Assembly (NCBI RefSeq): GCF_000213655.1
Contig: NC_015554.1
Location: forward strand, 372,001-436,000
Direction: 5' to 3'
DNA length: 64,000 bases
DNA from: Alteromonas naphthalenivorans
GTDB lineage: Bacteria; Pseudomonadota; Gammaproteobacteria; Enterobacterales; Alteromonadaceae
Positions 18,661-33,162 of the stretch are shown here, in pieces. The first letter of the stretch is position 1, and the number at the start of each line of letters is the position of its first letter. Both the position numbers and the translations under genes were made by a program. Under the pieces are notes generated by a model that saw only the letters and a program-made list of their open reading frames with translations, was not told where the DNA came from and searched no databases.

Positions 18661-19065
18661 CTACATTCTGTCAATTGGCATTTGAGAAGCATTCCAGCCC
18701 AGCATATCGCCTTCTAAATGCATGACTTCAGAAAAGTCTAAGTCTTTTAGAAACTTCATAGCAAGTTTAGCCTGAGTACCAGATTGGCAGTAAATAATAA
18801 TAGGCTTGTCTTTATGGCCTTCTAGCTCGGTAAGGTAATCGTTAATATTTTCATGAGGCATATTGATGGCGCCTGGAATGTGTCCATCAGCAAAGTCGCT
18901 TGGAGAACGCACGTCGATAAGCATCCAGTCATTGTTTTTCACCCGCTCAATAAGGTACGGGGAAGCCGCAACCGATACTTGAGAGGTTGCTTTCGCTGTG
19001 CATTGCATTGACACAAATAGCGTGACGGCAACAACGACGAGAAACAAAACTAAAACGATTCGCAT
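18661..19065 (-). CDS. Membrane-anchored rhodanese-like protein
   Basis: A 134-residue protein with an N-terminal membrane or signal segment (residues 3-20) and one rhodanese domain. It shows WMLIDVRSPSDFADGHIPGAINMP and active-site loop CQSGTQ with the catalytic Cys at residue 93. Such domains carry persulfide sulfur, and the anchored form probably works in the periplasm. It follows the btuF-like gene by 46 bp on the same strand and may be the last gene of that operon. Confidence 0.85.
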   Translation of the reverse strand: MRIVLVLFLVVVAVTLFVSMQCTAKATSQVSVAASPYLIERVKNNDWMLIDVRSPSDFADGHIPGAINMPHENINDYLTELEGHKDKPIIIYCQSGTQAKLAMKFLKDLDFSEVMHLEGDMLGWNASQMPIDRM

Positions 19066-19111
19066 GAATAACCTTCAGAAAAAAACGAGGATATTATACC
19101 TTGTGGAATTG

Positions 19112-20071
19112 CTAGTTAATACCCTTACACAGTATTTTTAGTTCATTAATTAACCGCAGTGAGAACCTGCTGGTAATGTCAGGATTGACCACAATTAAGG
19201 GGGCTGACAAAAAGCGGCGGTGGGCACGCCAAAACTGCTCAAGATCGGACGCTGGCTGATTGCTTGCGGCCACCAAAGCAAAAGGCTGTCTAGATAGTAC
19301 TTCTTGTACCGAAACTTGCGGGTAATCGACCGGGCTGTCGGCAAATAGGGTTTGCGCACCACATACGTTAAGCAGTTTGTTCGGCCACGCATTGTCACCT
19401 ATGGTCATTAGCGGCGATGTCCAAGAATAATAAAACACCTTGTTATTTGAAGGCGTGGCATACTCGGCTCTTAATGCTGCTAAATGGTGTAAAAACTCAC
19501 TGGTGAGCGCATTGGCTTTTTCTTCTGTGTTAGTTACTTTAGCTAATCGCATCAACTCACTGGCGATGTCCTCAACTTCAGTAATTTTGGCTCGAAACAC
19601 CTTATAACCTAAGCTTTCTAAACGGTGTAAATCTTGCGGCTTGTTGCCTCCTTCCCACGCTAATATCAGGGTAGGTTGCAGCGCCATTATCTGGGATAAA
19701 TCGGCTCCTTGATAGTCGGCCACTTTAGGTAAAAGCTGTGCTTCTTTAGGATAGTTACTGTAGTCGCTAACGCCAATTAAGTGTGCTTCTAAACCAAGGC
19801 TATAAACCCACTCGGTTAAATGAGGTGCGAGAGTGATAATCCGCGGGGCTGATTTTCTGGCTTCTACATCCTGAACATATTCATGCTGATTTTGCTCGTC
19901 AATTTGCCCACCACTTTGCGCTTCAACTGAAGTGGAAAGAGGTACTAGTATGAGTAATGTAACGATTGTTAGCGAACGCTTTTCCGCACTGCCCCTACTC
20001 AATTTGTTAAATGGCAAAATGCTTATTATAAACGCAGCGTGTTTGCGCAATTTGTGAAATATACTTTTCAC
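19112..20071 (-). CDS. btuF: Vitamin B12-binding protein, BtuF-like
   Basis: A 319-residue periplasmic binding protein of the TroA/BtuF fold. An N-terminal hydrophobic export segment lies at about residues 32-52. The mature part begins RIITLAPHLTEWVYSLGLE and includes VGVSDYSNYP-like sequence, DYQGADLSQIMALQPTLIL and a long backbone helix. BtuF delivers cobalamin or cobinamide to BtuCD. Its neighbour is a CbiB-like gene two bases upstream, which supports a corrinoid role. btuCD is not in the window. Binding of another metal complex cannot be excluded. Confidence 0.82.
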   Translation of the reverse strand: MKSIFHKLRKHAAFIISILPFNKLSRGSAEKRSLTIVTLLILVPLSTSVEAQSGGQIDEQNQHEYVQDVEARKSAPRIITLAPHLTEWVYSLGLEAHLIGVSDYSNYPKEAQLLPKVADYQGADLSQIMALQPTLILAWEGGNKPQDLHRLESLGYKVFRAKITEVEDIASELMRLAKVTNTEEKANALTSEFLHHLAALRAEYATPSNNKVFYYSWTSPLMTIGDNAWPNKLLNVCGAQTLFADSPVDYPQVSVQEVLSRQPFALVAASNQPASDLEQFWRAHRRFLSAPLIVVNPDITSRFSLRLINELKILCKGIN

Positions 20072-20072
20072 G

Positions 20073-21041
20073 TTAGAAGACCTCGCTCAGGGTTTGTGTC
20101 TGTACTGCGATCAATAGCAAACAAACACTCGCGATGGCGGTGACCACGGCCATGGCACCCACTATAGTGCGCTTACTGCGTATCATATCTGAATACTTTA
20201 CTTGCTCGGCAGCGCCTACGCGAGGGTAGCGGTATTTTCGTCCATGATAAATTGCAGGGCCGCCTAATTGAATGTTTTGTATTCCCCCAAATAGCGCAAG
20301 TAACAAGGAGGTTTTATCTCGTGCTTTACTTCGTTTTACTGCTCGAATGCCTTTTATGGGGTGAGTGAAAAGAAGCACAGCAACACAACCGAGTAACGCA
20401 GGGGGAACCACTAATAACGAAACAAGCTTTCGCACAGGTTTGGCAAAATGCACCATTTTAGGATTTCGATAGTGCCATTGCCACGAGGTGAGTAATAACA
20501 AACGGTAGGTGAGCGCACCAATCGGGCCTGCCAATATAAAGTAAAAAATAACGCCGCAATAAAGATATAAAAACTTAAGCCATAGCGATTCAATGGCCGC
20601 TTTCGCAATACCTACATCGGTTAATTGGGTGCATTCACGGGCAACTATGGTGTCTACTGTTTCTCTGGTGAGTACTTTTTTATTTTTTCCTACTGTTTTT
20701 AATATCTTACTGAACTGATGGCGCTGATAGGCAAAGTCAAGCAAGGCAACCATGATCACGGCTTCGAAAAAAGCAGGGTATTGAGCCATGTATATGAGTA
20801 TGGCAAGGCAAACGATTAAGGGGGCTAATAATACGATAGCCGCTAATGAACCAGAGATATAATGCTGCGAACGAGAGTAGCTTAAAGAAGGAAGAACTTT
20901 AAACCCCATCTGCCTAACCAAATAACGCATGAGGGTAAGCGGGTGGCTGCTAAGCGGCCACCGCCAAAGGGCATCTAAAACAACTGCCAACCATAATACC
21001 AGCACCGACTGATATGCTGATTGGGTCAGCAATGCTTCCAT
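20073..21041 (-). CDS. cbiB: CobD/CbiB-family cobalamin biosynthesis protein
   Basis: A 322-residue multi-spanning membrane protein of the CobD/CbiB family, which joins an aminopropanol group to adenosylcobyric acid to make adenosylcobinamide. The N-terminal AVVLDALWRWPLSSHPLTLM, FILAGPIGALTYRLLLL and the C-terminal LGGPAIYHGRKYRYPRVG are conserved family segments. It is the only corrin-pathway gene here and sits between mtnN and btuF with gaps of 6 and 2 bases. That suggests corrinoid salvage rather than full synthesis. Confidence 0.85.
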   Translation of the reverse strand: MEALLTQSAYQSVLVLWLAVVLDALWRWPLSSHPLTLMRYLVRQMGFKVLPSLSYSRSQHYISGSLAAIVLLAPLIVCLAILIYMAQYPAFFEAVIMVALLDFAYQRHQFSKILKTVGKNKKVLTRETVDTIVARECTQLTDVGIAKAAIESLWLKFLYLYCGVIFYFILAGPIGALTYRLLLLTSWQWHYRNPKMVHFAKPVRKLVSLLVVPPALLGCVAVLLFTHPIKGIRAVKRSKARDKTSLLLALFGGIQNIQLGGPAIYHGRKYRYPRVGAAEQVKYSDMIRSKRTIVGAMAVVTAIASVCLLLIAVQTQTLSEVF

Positions 21042-21047
21042 TTACCG

Positions 21048-21776
21048 CTACGCCAGCGCTTTGATCATAGCCATAACAAGTTGCGCTGAATGTTTTGCCG
21101 CCGTATCTAAATATTCTTTAAAACTGACAGTTGATGTCTTACCTGCAATATCAGATAGCGAGCGAATGACCAAAAACGGCACGTCAAGCATGTGACAGGT
21201 TTGGGCTATAGCTGCACCTTCCATTTCAACTGCTTTCATATCTGGGAAACTTTCACGCAGCGCTTCTACTGCTTCGTCGGTGCCGATAAACGAATCGCCA
21301 GTACAGATAAGACCGCTGGTAGATTGGATGTTTTCTAACTCGCCCGTCGCCGTTTTTGCGGCTTCAATGAGCGTATTGTCACAGCGGTAGTCTGCAGGCA
21401 TGCCAGCACATTGGCCAAGCTTGTAGCCGAAATGGGTTAAGTCCACATCGTGGTGGATAACATGGGTGGCAATCACTAAGTCACCAATGTTTAAGTTCTT
21501 ATCAAACCCGCCTGCTGAACCTGTATTTACTACCACATCTGGCGCGTATTGCTCGATAAGTACCGTAGTGGCAAGGGCCGCCGCAACTTTTCCAATACCA
21601 CACTTTACTAACACAACCTCAACGTTATTAAGGGTGCCTTCATAAAAGGTTAAGTGCTTCCATGTGGTTTCTTTAAGGTTTGAAAGTGAAGCTTTAAGTA
21701 ACGCAACTTCTTCATCCATTGCGCCTAGAATGCCAATTTTTTTTATGCCAGTCTCTTTCATGTCAGTCTCTTTCAT
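21048..21776 (-). CDS. mtnN: 5'-methylthioadenosine/S-adenosylhomocysteine nucleosidase
   Basis: MtnN hydrolyses MTA, SAH and 5'-deoxyadenosine to adenine and the thiosugar. This detoxifies products of SAM use and feeds AI-2 and methionine salvage. Family marks are GILGAMDEEVALL (catalytic Glu), NTGSAGGF, GTGDSFI-like CTGDSFIG and VEMEGAAIAQ. The start is ambiguous because a 15-base unit containing ATGAAAGAGACTG is duplicated. ATGs lie at 21776 and 21761, and the second has AAAGAGA at a proper distance. The gene heads the mtnN-cbiB-btuF cluster. Radical-SAM corrinoid work releases 5'-deoxyadenosine, a possible link. Confidence 0.95.
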   Translation of the reverse strand: MKETDMKETGIKKIGILGAMDEEVALLKASLSNLKETTWKHLTFYEGTLNNVEVVLVKCGIGKVAAALATTVLIEQYAPDVVVNTGSAGGFDKNLNIGDLVIATHVIHHDVDLTHFGYKLGQCAGMPADYRCDNTLIEAAKTATGELENIQSTSGLICTGDSFIGTDEAVEALRESFPDMKAVEMEGAAIAQTCHMLDVPFLVIRSLSDIAGKTSTVSFKEYLDTAAKHSAQLVMAMIKALA

Positions 21777-21867
21777 GTAAATACCGATTTATTCTAATGT
21801 TGGGGGAAGCAAAACTTGCTACAGATATGGTAATGAATTGTATAAGGAAATGAGGAAAACTGACAGG

Positions 21868-21919
21868 AAAAAGCCTTTGTCACCTGCTATTACAGCAATA
21901 ATGGAGTGCAACAAAGGCT
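21868..21919 (-). terminator. Terminator after the DUF2726 gene
   Basis: On the minus strand AGCCTTTGT and ACAAAGGCT bracket an inner hairpin (TGCTGTAATAGCA). The outer stem runs into five T residues, just past the stop of the DUF2726 gene. Confidence 0.6.
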
Positions 21920-21938
21920 AGGGGGAAACCGGCTTTTT

Positions 21939-22529
21939 TTATGCAGCTGCCGCGCGGCTCGACCTAACTGGGCGAGTCGGGCGCTTAGTTGGCTCAGGGT
22001 TGTGCGTAGGAAGCTGCGACATTTTTTGTTGAATTCTTCTATAAGGAATAAGCTTATTTTCAAGGCATTCACGAATATCGTCTACGGTATAACCCGACTT
22101 AACCTTAATTCGCGCATGAGGTACACCCGCAGCATCTAATGCGCCAGAAACAAACCAATCGCGCTGAGTTTTGTAACCCTCTTTTCCTTGGTTATGCACA
22201 AGGTCGATAGCTAATATGGGGCTCATGTCCTGTTTGTCGACCAGGATAAAATCAAGTTGGCGCGAAGAGGCTCTAGAAATAGCTTGGCTGGCCGTTTTCT
22301 TGTTGGCCGATTGCCTTACTGACACTATGTCGCTTAAGCGTACACGGCAAATGATACGAAACTCTCGCCCCATTGCTTGTTCAATAAGGTTTAAAAAAGA
22401 GTGTTCTACAGGAGTGAAAAGCTGTGGCTTTCGGCGAAAAGGAAACGCTACGCCACCATCTGATAATTTTATGGCGCCTAATGCCACCACGATAAGTAAC
22501 ATCATTAAAATAATTGCCAGTTCCATCAT
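21939..22529 (-). CDS. DUF2726 domain protein, membrane-anchored
   Basis: A 196-residue protein with an N-terminal transmembrane helix (about residues 3-22) and a DUF2726 domain. Typical wording is PQLFTPVEHSFLNLIEQAMGREFRI, RVRLSDIV, RQLDFILVDKQDMSPILAIDL and VPHARIKVKSGYTVDDIR. The D-x-x-L...A-I-D-L layout recalls PD-(D/E)XK nuclease-like folds, a relation suggested for this family but not provable here. The C-terminus is basic and low-complexity. It has its own terminator. Confidence 0.8.
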   Translation of the reverse strand: MMELAIILMMLLIVVALGAIKLSDGGVAFPFRRKPQLFTPVEHSFLNLIEQAMGREFRIICRVRLSDIVSVRQSANKKTASQAISRASSRQLDFILVDKQDMSPILAIDLVHNQGKEGYKTQRDWFVSGALDAAGVPHARIKVKSGYTVDDIRECLENKLIPYRRIQQKMSQLPTHNPEPTKRPTRPVRSSRAAAA

Positions 22530-22555
22530 ATTCCTCGCATATCAACGTGTAATGC

Positions 22556-22580
22556 GCGTCATTAAAATGACGCTTTTTTT
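22556..22580 (+). terminator. Orphan plus-strand terminator-like hairpin
   Basis: GCGTCAT and ATGACGC form a perfect stem with a TAAA loop, followed by seven T residues, reading on the plus strand. No plus-strand gene lies upstream, since the neighbouring genes are all on the minus strand. Confidence 0.5.
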
Positions 22581-22669
22581 GACACCACTGTGGTTCTTTA
22601 TTGAAATTGCAAAGGCAGTGCCACATTGAACGAGGAGAGTAACTAGTCGGAAATAAAATTTATGGAAGG

Positions 22670-23065
22670 TTATGGCTTACTAATGATGAGTACATCAACT
22701 TGCGTGCCCACATTATCCGGGGAGACCACAATACGAACCGAATCATCTGTTGCTGCAAGCATGGTGCGTTGGTTGACCGCAGGTTTTCTGACAAATTGCG
22801 GATAGGCATTTTGATAGAAGGCGATAACCTCTTTAGGCGCGTGCTTAGTAAAATAGACCAAACTCGCAGGCAAGCTATCGTCGAATTGCTGACACTGGCG
22901 AGCATTAGCCATTAGCGAGACGTCAAAAAAGGAGGCAGGGCAAGACCGAACAACAGGTTCATCTAATGAACTGTCGGTGGACACCGTATCGGCAAACGCG
23001 TGGCTCGCCATTGCTAGCCCGCTAAGTAAAACTATATTAATGCTTTTACGTAAACCACTTGTCAT
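22670..23065 (-). CDS. Exported hypothetical protein
   Basis: A 131-residue protein with a clear signal peptide (hydrophobic residues 9-24, likely cleavage after SHAFA). The mature part has two cysteines (in RSCPASFF and ARQCQQFD) that could form a disulfide. A later segment, SLVYFTKHAPKEVIAFYQNAYPQF, resembles the start of small periplasmic proteins in which a helix packs on a sheet. No family is recognised. It appears monocistronic. Confidence 0.65.
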   Translation of the reverse strand: MTSGLRKSINIVLLSGLAMASHAFADTVSTDSSLDEPVVRSCPASFFDVSLMANARQCQQFDDSLPASLVYFTKHAPKEVIAFYQNAYPQFVRKPAVNQRTMLAATDDSVRIVVSPDNVGTQVDVLIISKP

Positions 23066-23210
23066 TATTCTTGTTAACCATTAATCACTCTTTGTATCGA
23101 TAATAATGGGCTAACTATATAAGAGCAATAGGTAAATAGTTGCACAAGGTATGTTCATAACGTGATGGGTATAAGGTGAAAATAATTTGAGAACCGGGTT
23201 CTCAATCCCA

Positions 23211-23435
23211 TCACTCCTTCACTTTCGAATACTGAAACACCTCATTAAATGGCTTATCAAATACCAAGGCAATTTTGAACGCCACTTCAAGAGATGGTGA
23301 GTATTTTCCTTTCTCAATCGCCATAATGGTTTGGCGTGTAACACCCACTTTTGACGCGAGTTCCTGCTGCGTCATTTCATCGACAAGAAAGCGCAAGGTT
23401 CTTATATTGTTAGTTATTGAATAATGTTCAGCCAT
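23211..23435 (-). CDS. Small XRE-family transcriptional regulator
   Basis: A 74-residue Cro/CI-type helix-turn-helix protein: EMTQQELASKVGVTRQTIMA forms the HTH, followed by IEKGKYSPSLEVAFKIA. It resembles short YozG-like regulators, which commonly pair with a membrane protein gene. The start chosen (23435) overlaps the upstream stop codon as TAATG and is preceded by GGAAAG. The frame also opens at 23453, which would extend into the neighbour. It probably autoregulates the pair. Confidence 0.85.
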   Translation of the reverse strand: MAEHYSITNNIRTLRFLVDEMTQQELASKVGVTRQTIMAIEKGKYSPSLEVAFKIALVFDKPFNEVFQYSKVKE

Positions 23436-23902
23436 TAACTTTCTTTCCGGCAATAGTAAATCTCAGTACCAAAGCGGGTTACCTCCGATAACCAAAAAAT
23501 AAGGACTAACTTTAGCTCAATAGGCGCAAGAGCATAATTGGTGTAGCTATTTTGCGCGTCAAAATCGATGTTACTGTTGATCATTTGTTGTATCACGCAG
23601 CTCACAATACCTACTGACAGTACCCAATAACCCGCATTATTCGCGGTAAGTCGATGATAACGCTCTCGTTCATCTTCAGGGGTATTGGCATCTTCTTGCT
23701 GGCTCATGGCTAACGCAACATGTAACGCTACCTCTAAGATAATGAAGGCAATAGTAATTCGCATGATGAGGGCGGTGGTGACATCTAGGCTAGTATTTGG
23801 TTGCAAAAACATAAGTGTATATACGCTATCTCCATAAATAGAGGCGATCACCGCAGATACTAAAAAAGACACCCACAAACTTTTCTCTCTGAACGAAATC
23901 AT
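23435..23902 (-). CDS. Four-helix inner membrane protein paired with an XRE regulator
   Basis: A 155-residue protein with four hydrophobic segments (about residues 9-29, 44-66, 91-112 and 126-144). A charged loop EDANTPEDERERYHRL between helices 2 and 3 resembles DUF2178-like proteins, but assignment is uncertain. Its stop codon overlaps the start of the XRE gene by one base, so the two are translationally coupled. The function is unknown. Confidence 0.7.
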   Translation of the reverse strand: MISFREKSLWVSFLVSAVIASIYGDSVYTLMFLQPNTSLDVTTALIMRITIAFIILEVALHVALAMSQQEDANTPEDERERYHRLTANNAGYWVLSVGIVSCVIQQMINSNIDFDAQNSYTNYALAPIELKLVLIFWLSEVTRFGTEIYYCRKES

Positions 23903-23930
23903 TATCTTTCTCCATGCCCTAGTAATGGTG

Positions 23931-23963
23931 GTTAAATTTTACTTTGTATACGCTAAATTTAAC
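23931..23963. promoter_or_regulatory. Inverted repeat upstream of the membrane protein/XRE pair
   Basis: GTTAAATTT (23931-23939) and AAATTTAAC (23955-23963) form a perfect inverted repeat with GTATAC in the spacer, 28 bases before the start of the pair. It could be the operator of the XRE protein. Confidence 0.4.
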
Positions 23964-24096
23964 TCAATGTTAAATATACTATACATTGGTGCTTGTAGAA
24001 AGCTAGTGGTAGGTTGTTACAAAGTATGTTGTAGGCGATGTTGTAGGCGAAAGTACCCTAGGCGGATTTCTTTACAGCTTTAGATATACTGGCCAC

Positions 24097-24124
24097 AAAA
24101 AAGCTCGCCTAAGCGAGCTTTTAA
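24097..24124. terminator. Terminator downstream of gltD
   Basis: AAAAGCTCGC and GCGAGCTTTT form a perfect stem around CTAA, with A- and T-tracts on both sides. It lies 52 bp after the gltD stop on the minus strand. Confidence 0.85.
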
Positions 24125-24175
24125 ATAGATTACATACAACGAGGTACGGTTAACGTGCTGTTTTACACGTGGATA

Positions 24176-30072
<5,897 letters not shown>

Positions 30073-30723
30073 CTCTTAACTCCTTCAACCTTTGACTGGG
30101 GCAAGGTGTGCGTTGCGTGTAGATGCGCCTAGGTATTGCGTATCACAACATTGTTCAGACGTCTTTTGTCGAGCTGGCACTATTACCGCTCTATGCGCCT
30201 TTTCTTGTCGTTATTTATTATTAGAGGATTCCAGTCGTGTTCCGCATTTTTATGCATTATTGCTTTGCGGGGCGTACAAAATACCTATATTGATATGTAA
30301 AATCAAACGCTAAAATTAAGGGTATAGCAAAGATTTAGCATATAGTTTAAAATTATCAATACTTTCATGATGTTAAACTTTTAAATTCATCTTTGTAACA
30401 AAAATGTTATAACCCGATATATCGTTCTATTGGTAGGCAATGAAATTCAAGTAAGTGACTTGGAATCGCTAAAAGTGAATAAAAATTCACATTGAAGGAT
30501 TTAATATCTAGTCAAAGGCATGTTTTCTGTATTTTTATGTAGTTGTTCATTCTTTATATCCAGCCTACCAGAATCATTTGCAGTTGTACAAAAATTACAC
30601 CATGGTGAATCAATTCCTATAAACAACATTCTATTGTTCAGTAGATACGGTGTCTGTCAGCATTTCCGTAATGCATAAAGCCTGATAGGATATGCTGAAT
30701 ATAATCCTAAAAATAAGTCGTTC
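30073..30723. promoter_or_regulatory. Divergent intergenic region between gltB and arcB
   Basis: About 650 AT-rich bases with no convincing gene; the short ORF at 30092-30313 is not supported. It must contain the promoters of gltBD and arcB. A small inverted repeat, GTGAAT-AAAA-ATTCAC (30475-30490), is visible. No riboswitch or other structured leader was recognised. Confidence 0.4.
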
Positions 30724-33081
30724 ATGCATTCAGATTCACCAAACGATTCTTGGGCTATTCGTTTTGCGCAGTTTGTACAGCGCTTCGGTACGCTTAAGTT
30801 AAGTATTCTGTTCGTTGTATTTTCGCTGGTATTTACGCTTGGCGGCTCTTACGTAATTCGCGTAAGCATGGGCAGTGCAGTACAGCCTGATGACTTTATC
30901 AGCGCGGTTATACTCACCATGCTTTCGGCACCTTGGGTACTGTACTTTTTTAGCGAACTTATAAAGCAGTTAGAAAATTCACGTACCAATCTTAAAGAAG
31001 TGGTAAGCCAACTAGAGCGCTTGCGAGAAGAAGATGTTTTTCTTAACCGTGAGCTGCAAACAAATATCCGCCAATTAAATCACGAAATTGAGCAGCGTAA
31101 ATTAGCGCAAGAAGAGCGTGAAGCCTTATTTAAAGACTTAGAGCGTGAAATTCAGGATAAATCTGAACAAGAAGCGCAAGCCCGCCGCTTATCTACCTTG
31201 CTGCGCTCGATTATCGATGCCTCGCCAGATCTTATTTACTACCGTAATGAAGAAGGGCGCTTTGCGGGCTGTAACCGTATAGCAGAACTCATGACGGGTA
31301 AAACAGAGCAGGAACTGCTTGGTTTAACCCCTACCGATGTTTATGAAGAAGACTTGGCGCGACAAATCGTCGCCAGTGATCACGAAGTACTAGAAACTAA
31401 CGCCAGTATTACCGAAGAGTTATGGCTACGCTTTGCCGATGGCCGCCGTCGCTACTTCGAAATGAAGCGAGTTCCATTCTTCGATAAAGAAGGTAACCGT
31501 TTAGGCTTGCTATCATTTGGTCGAGACATGACTGAACGTAAACAAGCAGAAAATGCAGCAGCGAAAGCCAGTACCGACAAAACGCGCTTTATCGCTACGA
31601 TTAGCCACGAACTACGTACGCCGTTAAACGGTATTGTTGGCTTAAGTAGAATGCTGCGCGATACCGAATTAAACGAAGAGCAATTTAGCTGGGTAAGTAC
31701 TATTTATGCCAGTGCTATCACGCTTGGCAATATCTTTAACGATATTATCGATTTGGATAAGCTGGATAGAGATAAAGTTGAGCTTAGTTTAAAGACTGTA
31801 TCGCTTCGCGACTTCACCGAAGAGCTAAGCAGTATTATTCGACTATTAGCGGGTGATAAACAGCTAGAGCTTAAGACTACGATTAAAGAGCCTCTTCCGA
31901 GATTAGTTGAAGTCGATGGCACGCGCCTGCGCCAAATTTTGTGGAATATCCTGTTTAACGCAGTGAAGTTTACCCAAAAAGGCCATGTGAGCTTATCCAT
32001 TGAAGCCACTAAACCAGAAAATGACGTCGCGTTCGTGACTTTTGTTATTGAAGATACTGGGGTAGGCATACCTGAAGAAGAGATAGAAAAAATCTTCGCT
32101 ATGTACTATCAGGTTGATCACCCCGATCACCAGTCTGCAACAGGCACCGGTATTGGTTTGGCTATTTGTAAGCAAATGGTCGATTTAATGAAGGGTAATA
32201 TCAAGGTTACCAGTGTGGTAGGTAAAGGCACGCGCTTTGAAATAGAGCTTCCGGTAGAAATATCGAAAAAGCCTATGCAAGTGGCGCAGCTTCAGGTTAC
32301 TGACTTGAACATTCTACTGGTAGAAGATATTGAACTTAATGTGATGGTTGCCAAAGCCTTGCTTGAAAAAATGGGGCAAAAGGTGGATGTGGCCATGACG
32401 GGGCAAGAAGCGATTGATAAAGCCCGCGCGAACCAATACGACTTAATACTGTTAGATATTCAGTTGCCAGATATGACGGGCTTCGACGTGGCCAGTACGC
32501 TGCATGAAGAAGACTTAGTAATGCAAACGCCTATTGTGGCACTTACTGCGAACGTGATTAAAAAGCGGGAAGAATATTTGCAAAATGGCATGGACGATAT
32601 TATTGCCAAGCCCATTAAGAAATCTCGCGTGATTGAGGTGTTCAACGAATTATTCCATGCGCCGCCTGCACCATTAGAAGTTGAAGGTCAGGTAGAACGC
32701 CCACCAGAGCCAAGCAAAATATTAAGTAACATTTTAGATATGGACTTGCTCCAGATGTTAGTGGATACAATAGGCGATGATATGGTGCGAGCAAGTGTGA
32801 AAGTGTTCCAGGAGAAAATGCCTGAATACATGGAAATTTTGCAGTTGAGCCTAAGCGCTGATGAGAAATCTGAAGTCTGCTCGCAAGCGCATAAAATTAA
32901 AGGTGCGGCGGGTTCTGTAGGGCTTGCTCGTGTTCAGCGTATTGCAAATCAAATTCAACAAGGCGATCACCCAACGTGGTGGCAAAACGTTCATGATTGG
33001 GTTGAAGAATTGCAGATGGCGGTACAGTACGACATGAAAGCCTTGCAGGATTGGCTTAATCAGCAGCGAGTAGACGATTAA
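30724..33081 (+). CDS. arcB: ArcB-type hybrid sensor histidine kinase
   Basis: ArcB senses the quinone pool under low oxygen and phosphorylates ArcA. The 785-residue protein has two N-terminal membrane helices (about 25-46 and 59-78), a coiled coil (about 80-150) and a PAS domain (about 155-265). The HisKA site is SHELRTP (His295), followed by a HATPase with DTGVGIPEEE and GTGIGLAICK. A receiver (LILLDIQLPDM) and an Hpt domain (AHKIKGAAGS) complete it. Order and length match E. coli ArcB, and the gltB neighbour supports the call. The PAS domain has one cysteine (Cys183). The second redox cysteine of E. coli (Cys241) is not there. Confidence 0.93.
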   Translation: MHSDSPNDSWAIRFAQFVQRFGTLKLSILFVVFSLVFTLGGSYVIRVSMGSAVQPDDFISAVILTMLSAPWVLYFFSELIKQLENSRTNLKEVVSQLERLREEDVFLNRELQTNIRQLNHEIEQRKLAQEEREALFKDLEREIQDKSEQEAQARRLSTLLRSIIDASPDLIYYRNEEGRFAGCNRIAELMTGKTEQELLGLTPTDVYEEDLARQIVASDHEVLETNASITEELWLRFADGRRRYFEMKRVPFFDKEGNRLGLLSFGRDMTERKQAENAAAKASTDKTRFIATISHELRTPLNGIVGLSRMLRDTELNEEQFSWVSTIYASAITLGNIFNDIIDLDKLDRDKVELSLKTVSLRDFTEELSSIIRLLAGDKQLELKTTIKEPLPRLVEVDGTRLRQILWNILFNAVKFTQKGHVSLSIEATKPENDVAFVTFVIEDTGVGIPEEEIEKIFAMYYQVDHPDHQSATGTGIGLAICKQMVDLMKGNIKVTSVVGKGTRFEIELPVEISKKPMQVAQLQVTDLNILLVEDIELNVMVAKALLEKMGQKVDVAMTGQEAIDKARANQYDLILLDIQLPDMTGFDVASTLHEEDLVMQTPIVALTANVIKKREEYLQNGMDDIIAKPIKKSRVIEVFNELFHAPPAPLEVEGQVERPPEPSKILSNILDMDLLQMLVDTIGDDMVRASVKVFQEKMPEYMEILQLSLSADEKSEVCSQAHKIKGAAGSVGLARVQRIANQIQQGDHPTWWQNVHDWVEELQMAVQYDMKALQDWLNQQRVDD

Positions 33082-33097
33082 TTCGTTTATCAAATTA

Positions 33098-33121
33098 CGG
33101 GGCTGATTAGGCCCCGTTTTT
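33098..33121 (+). terminator. Rho-independent terminator after arcB
   Basis: CGGGGC and GCCCCG form a stem around TGATTAG, followed by five T residues, 17 bases after the arcB stop. Confidence 0.82.
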
Positions 33122-33162
33122 ATTTGAAAGTTGATTTCGCGAGTTTACAAGGGGTAGACGTA

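Noticed and set aside
22381..22626. 81-residue ORF on the minus strand overlapping the start of the DUF2726 gene
   Set aside because: It lies in another frame of a supported gene and its own leader, with an unnatural residue mix.
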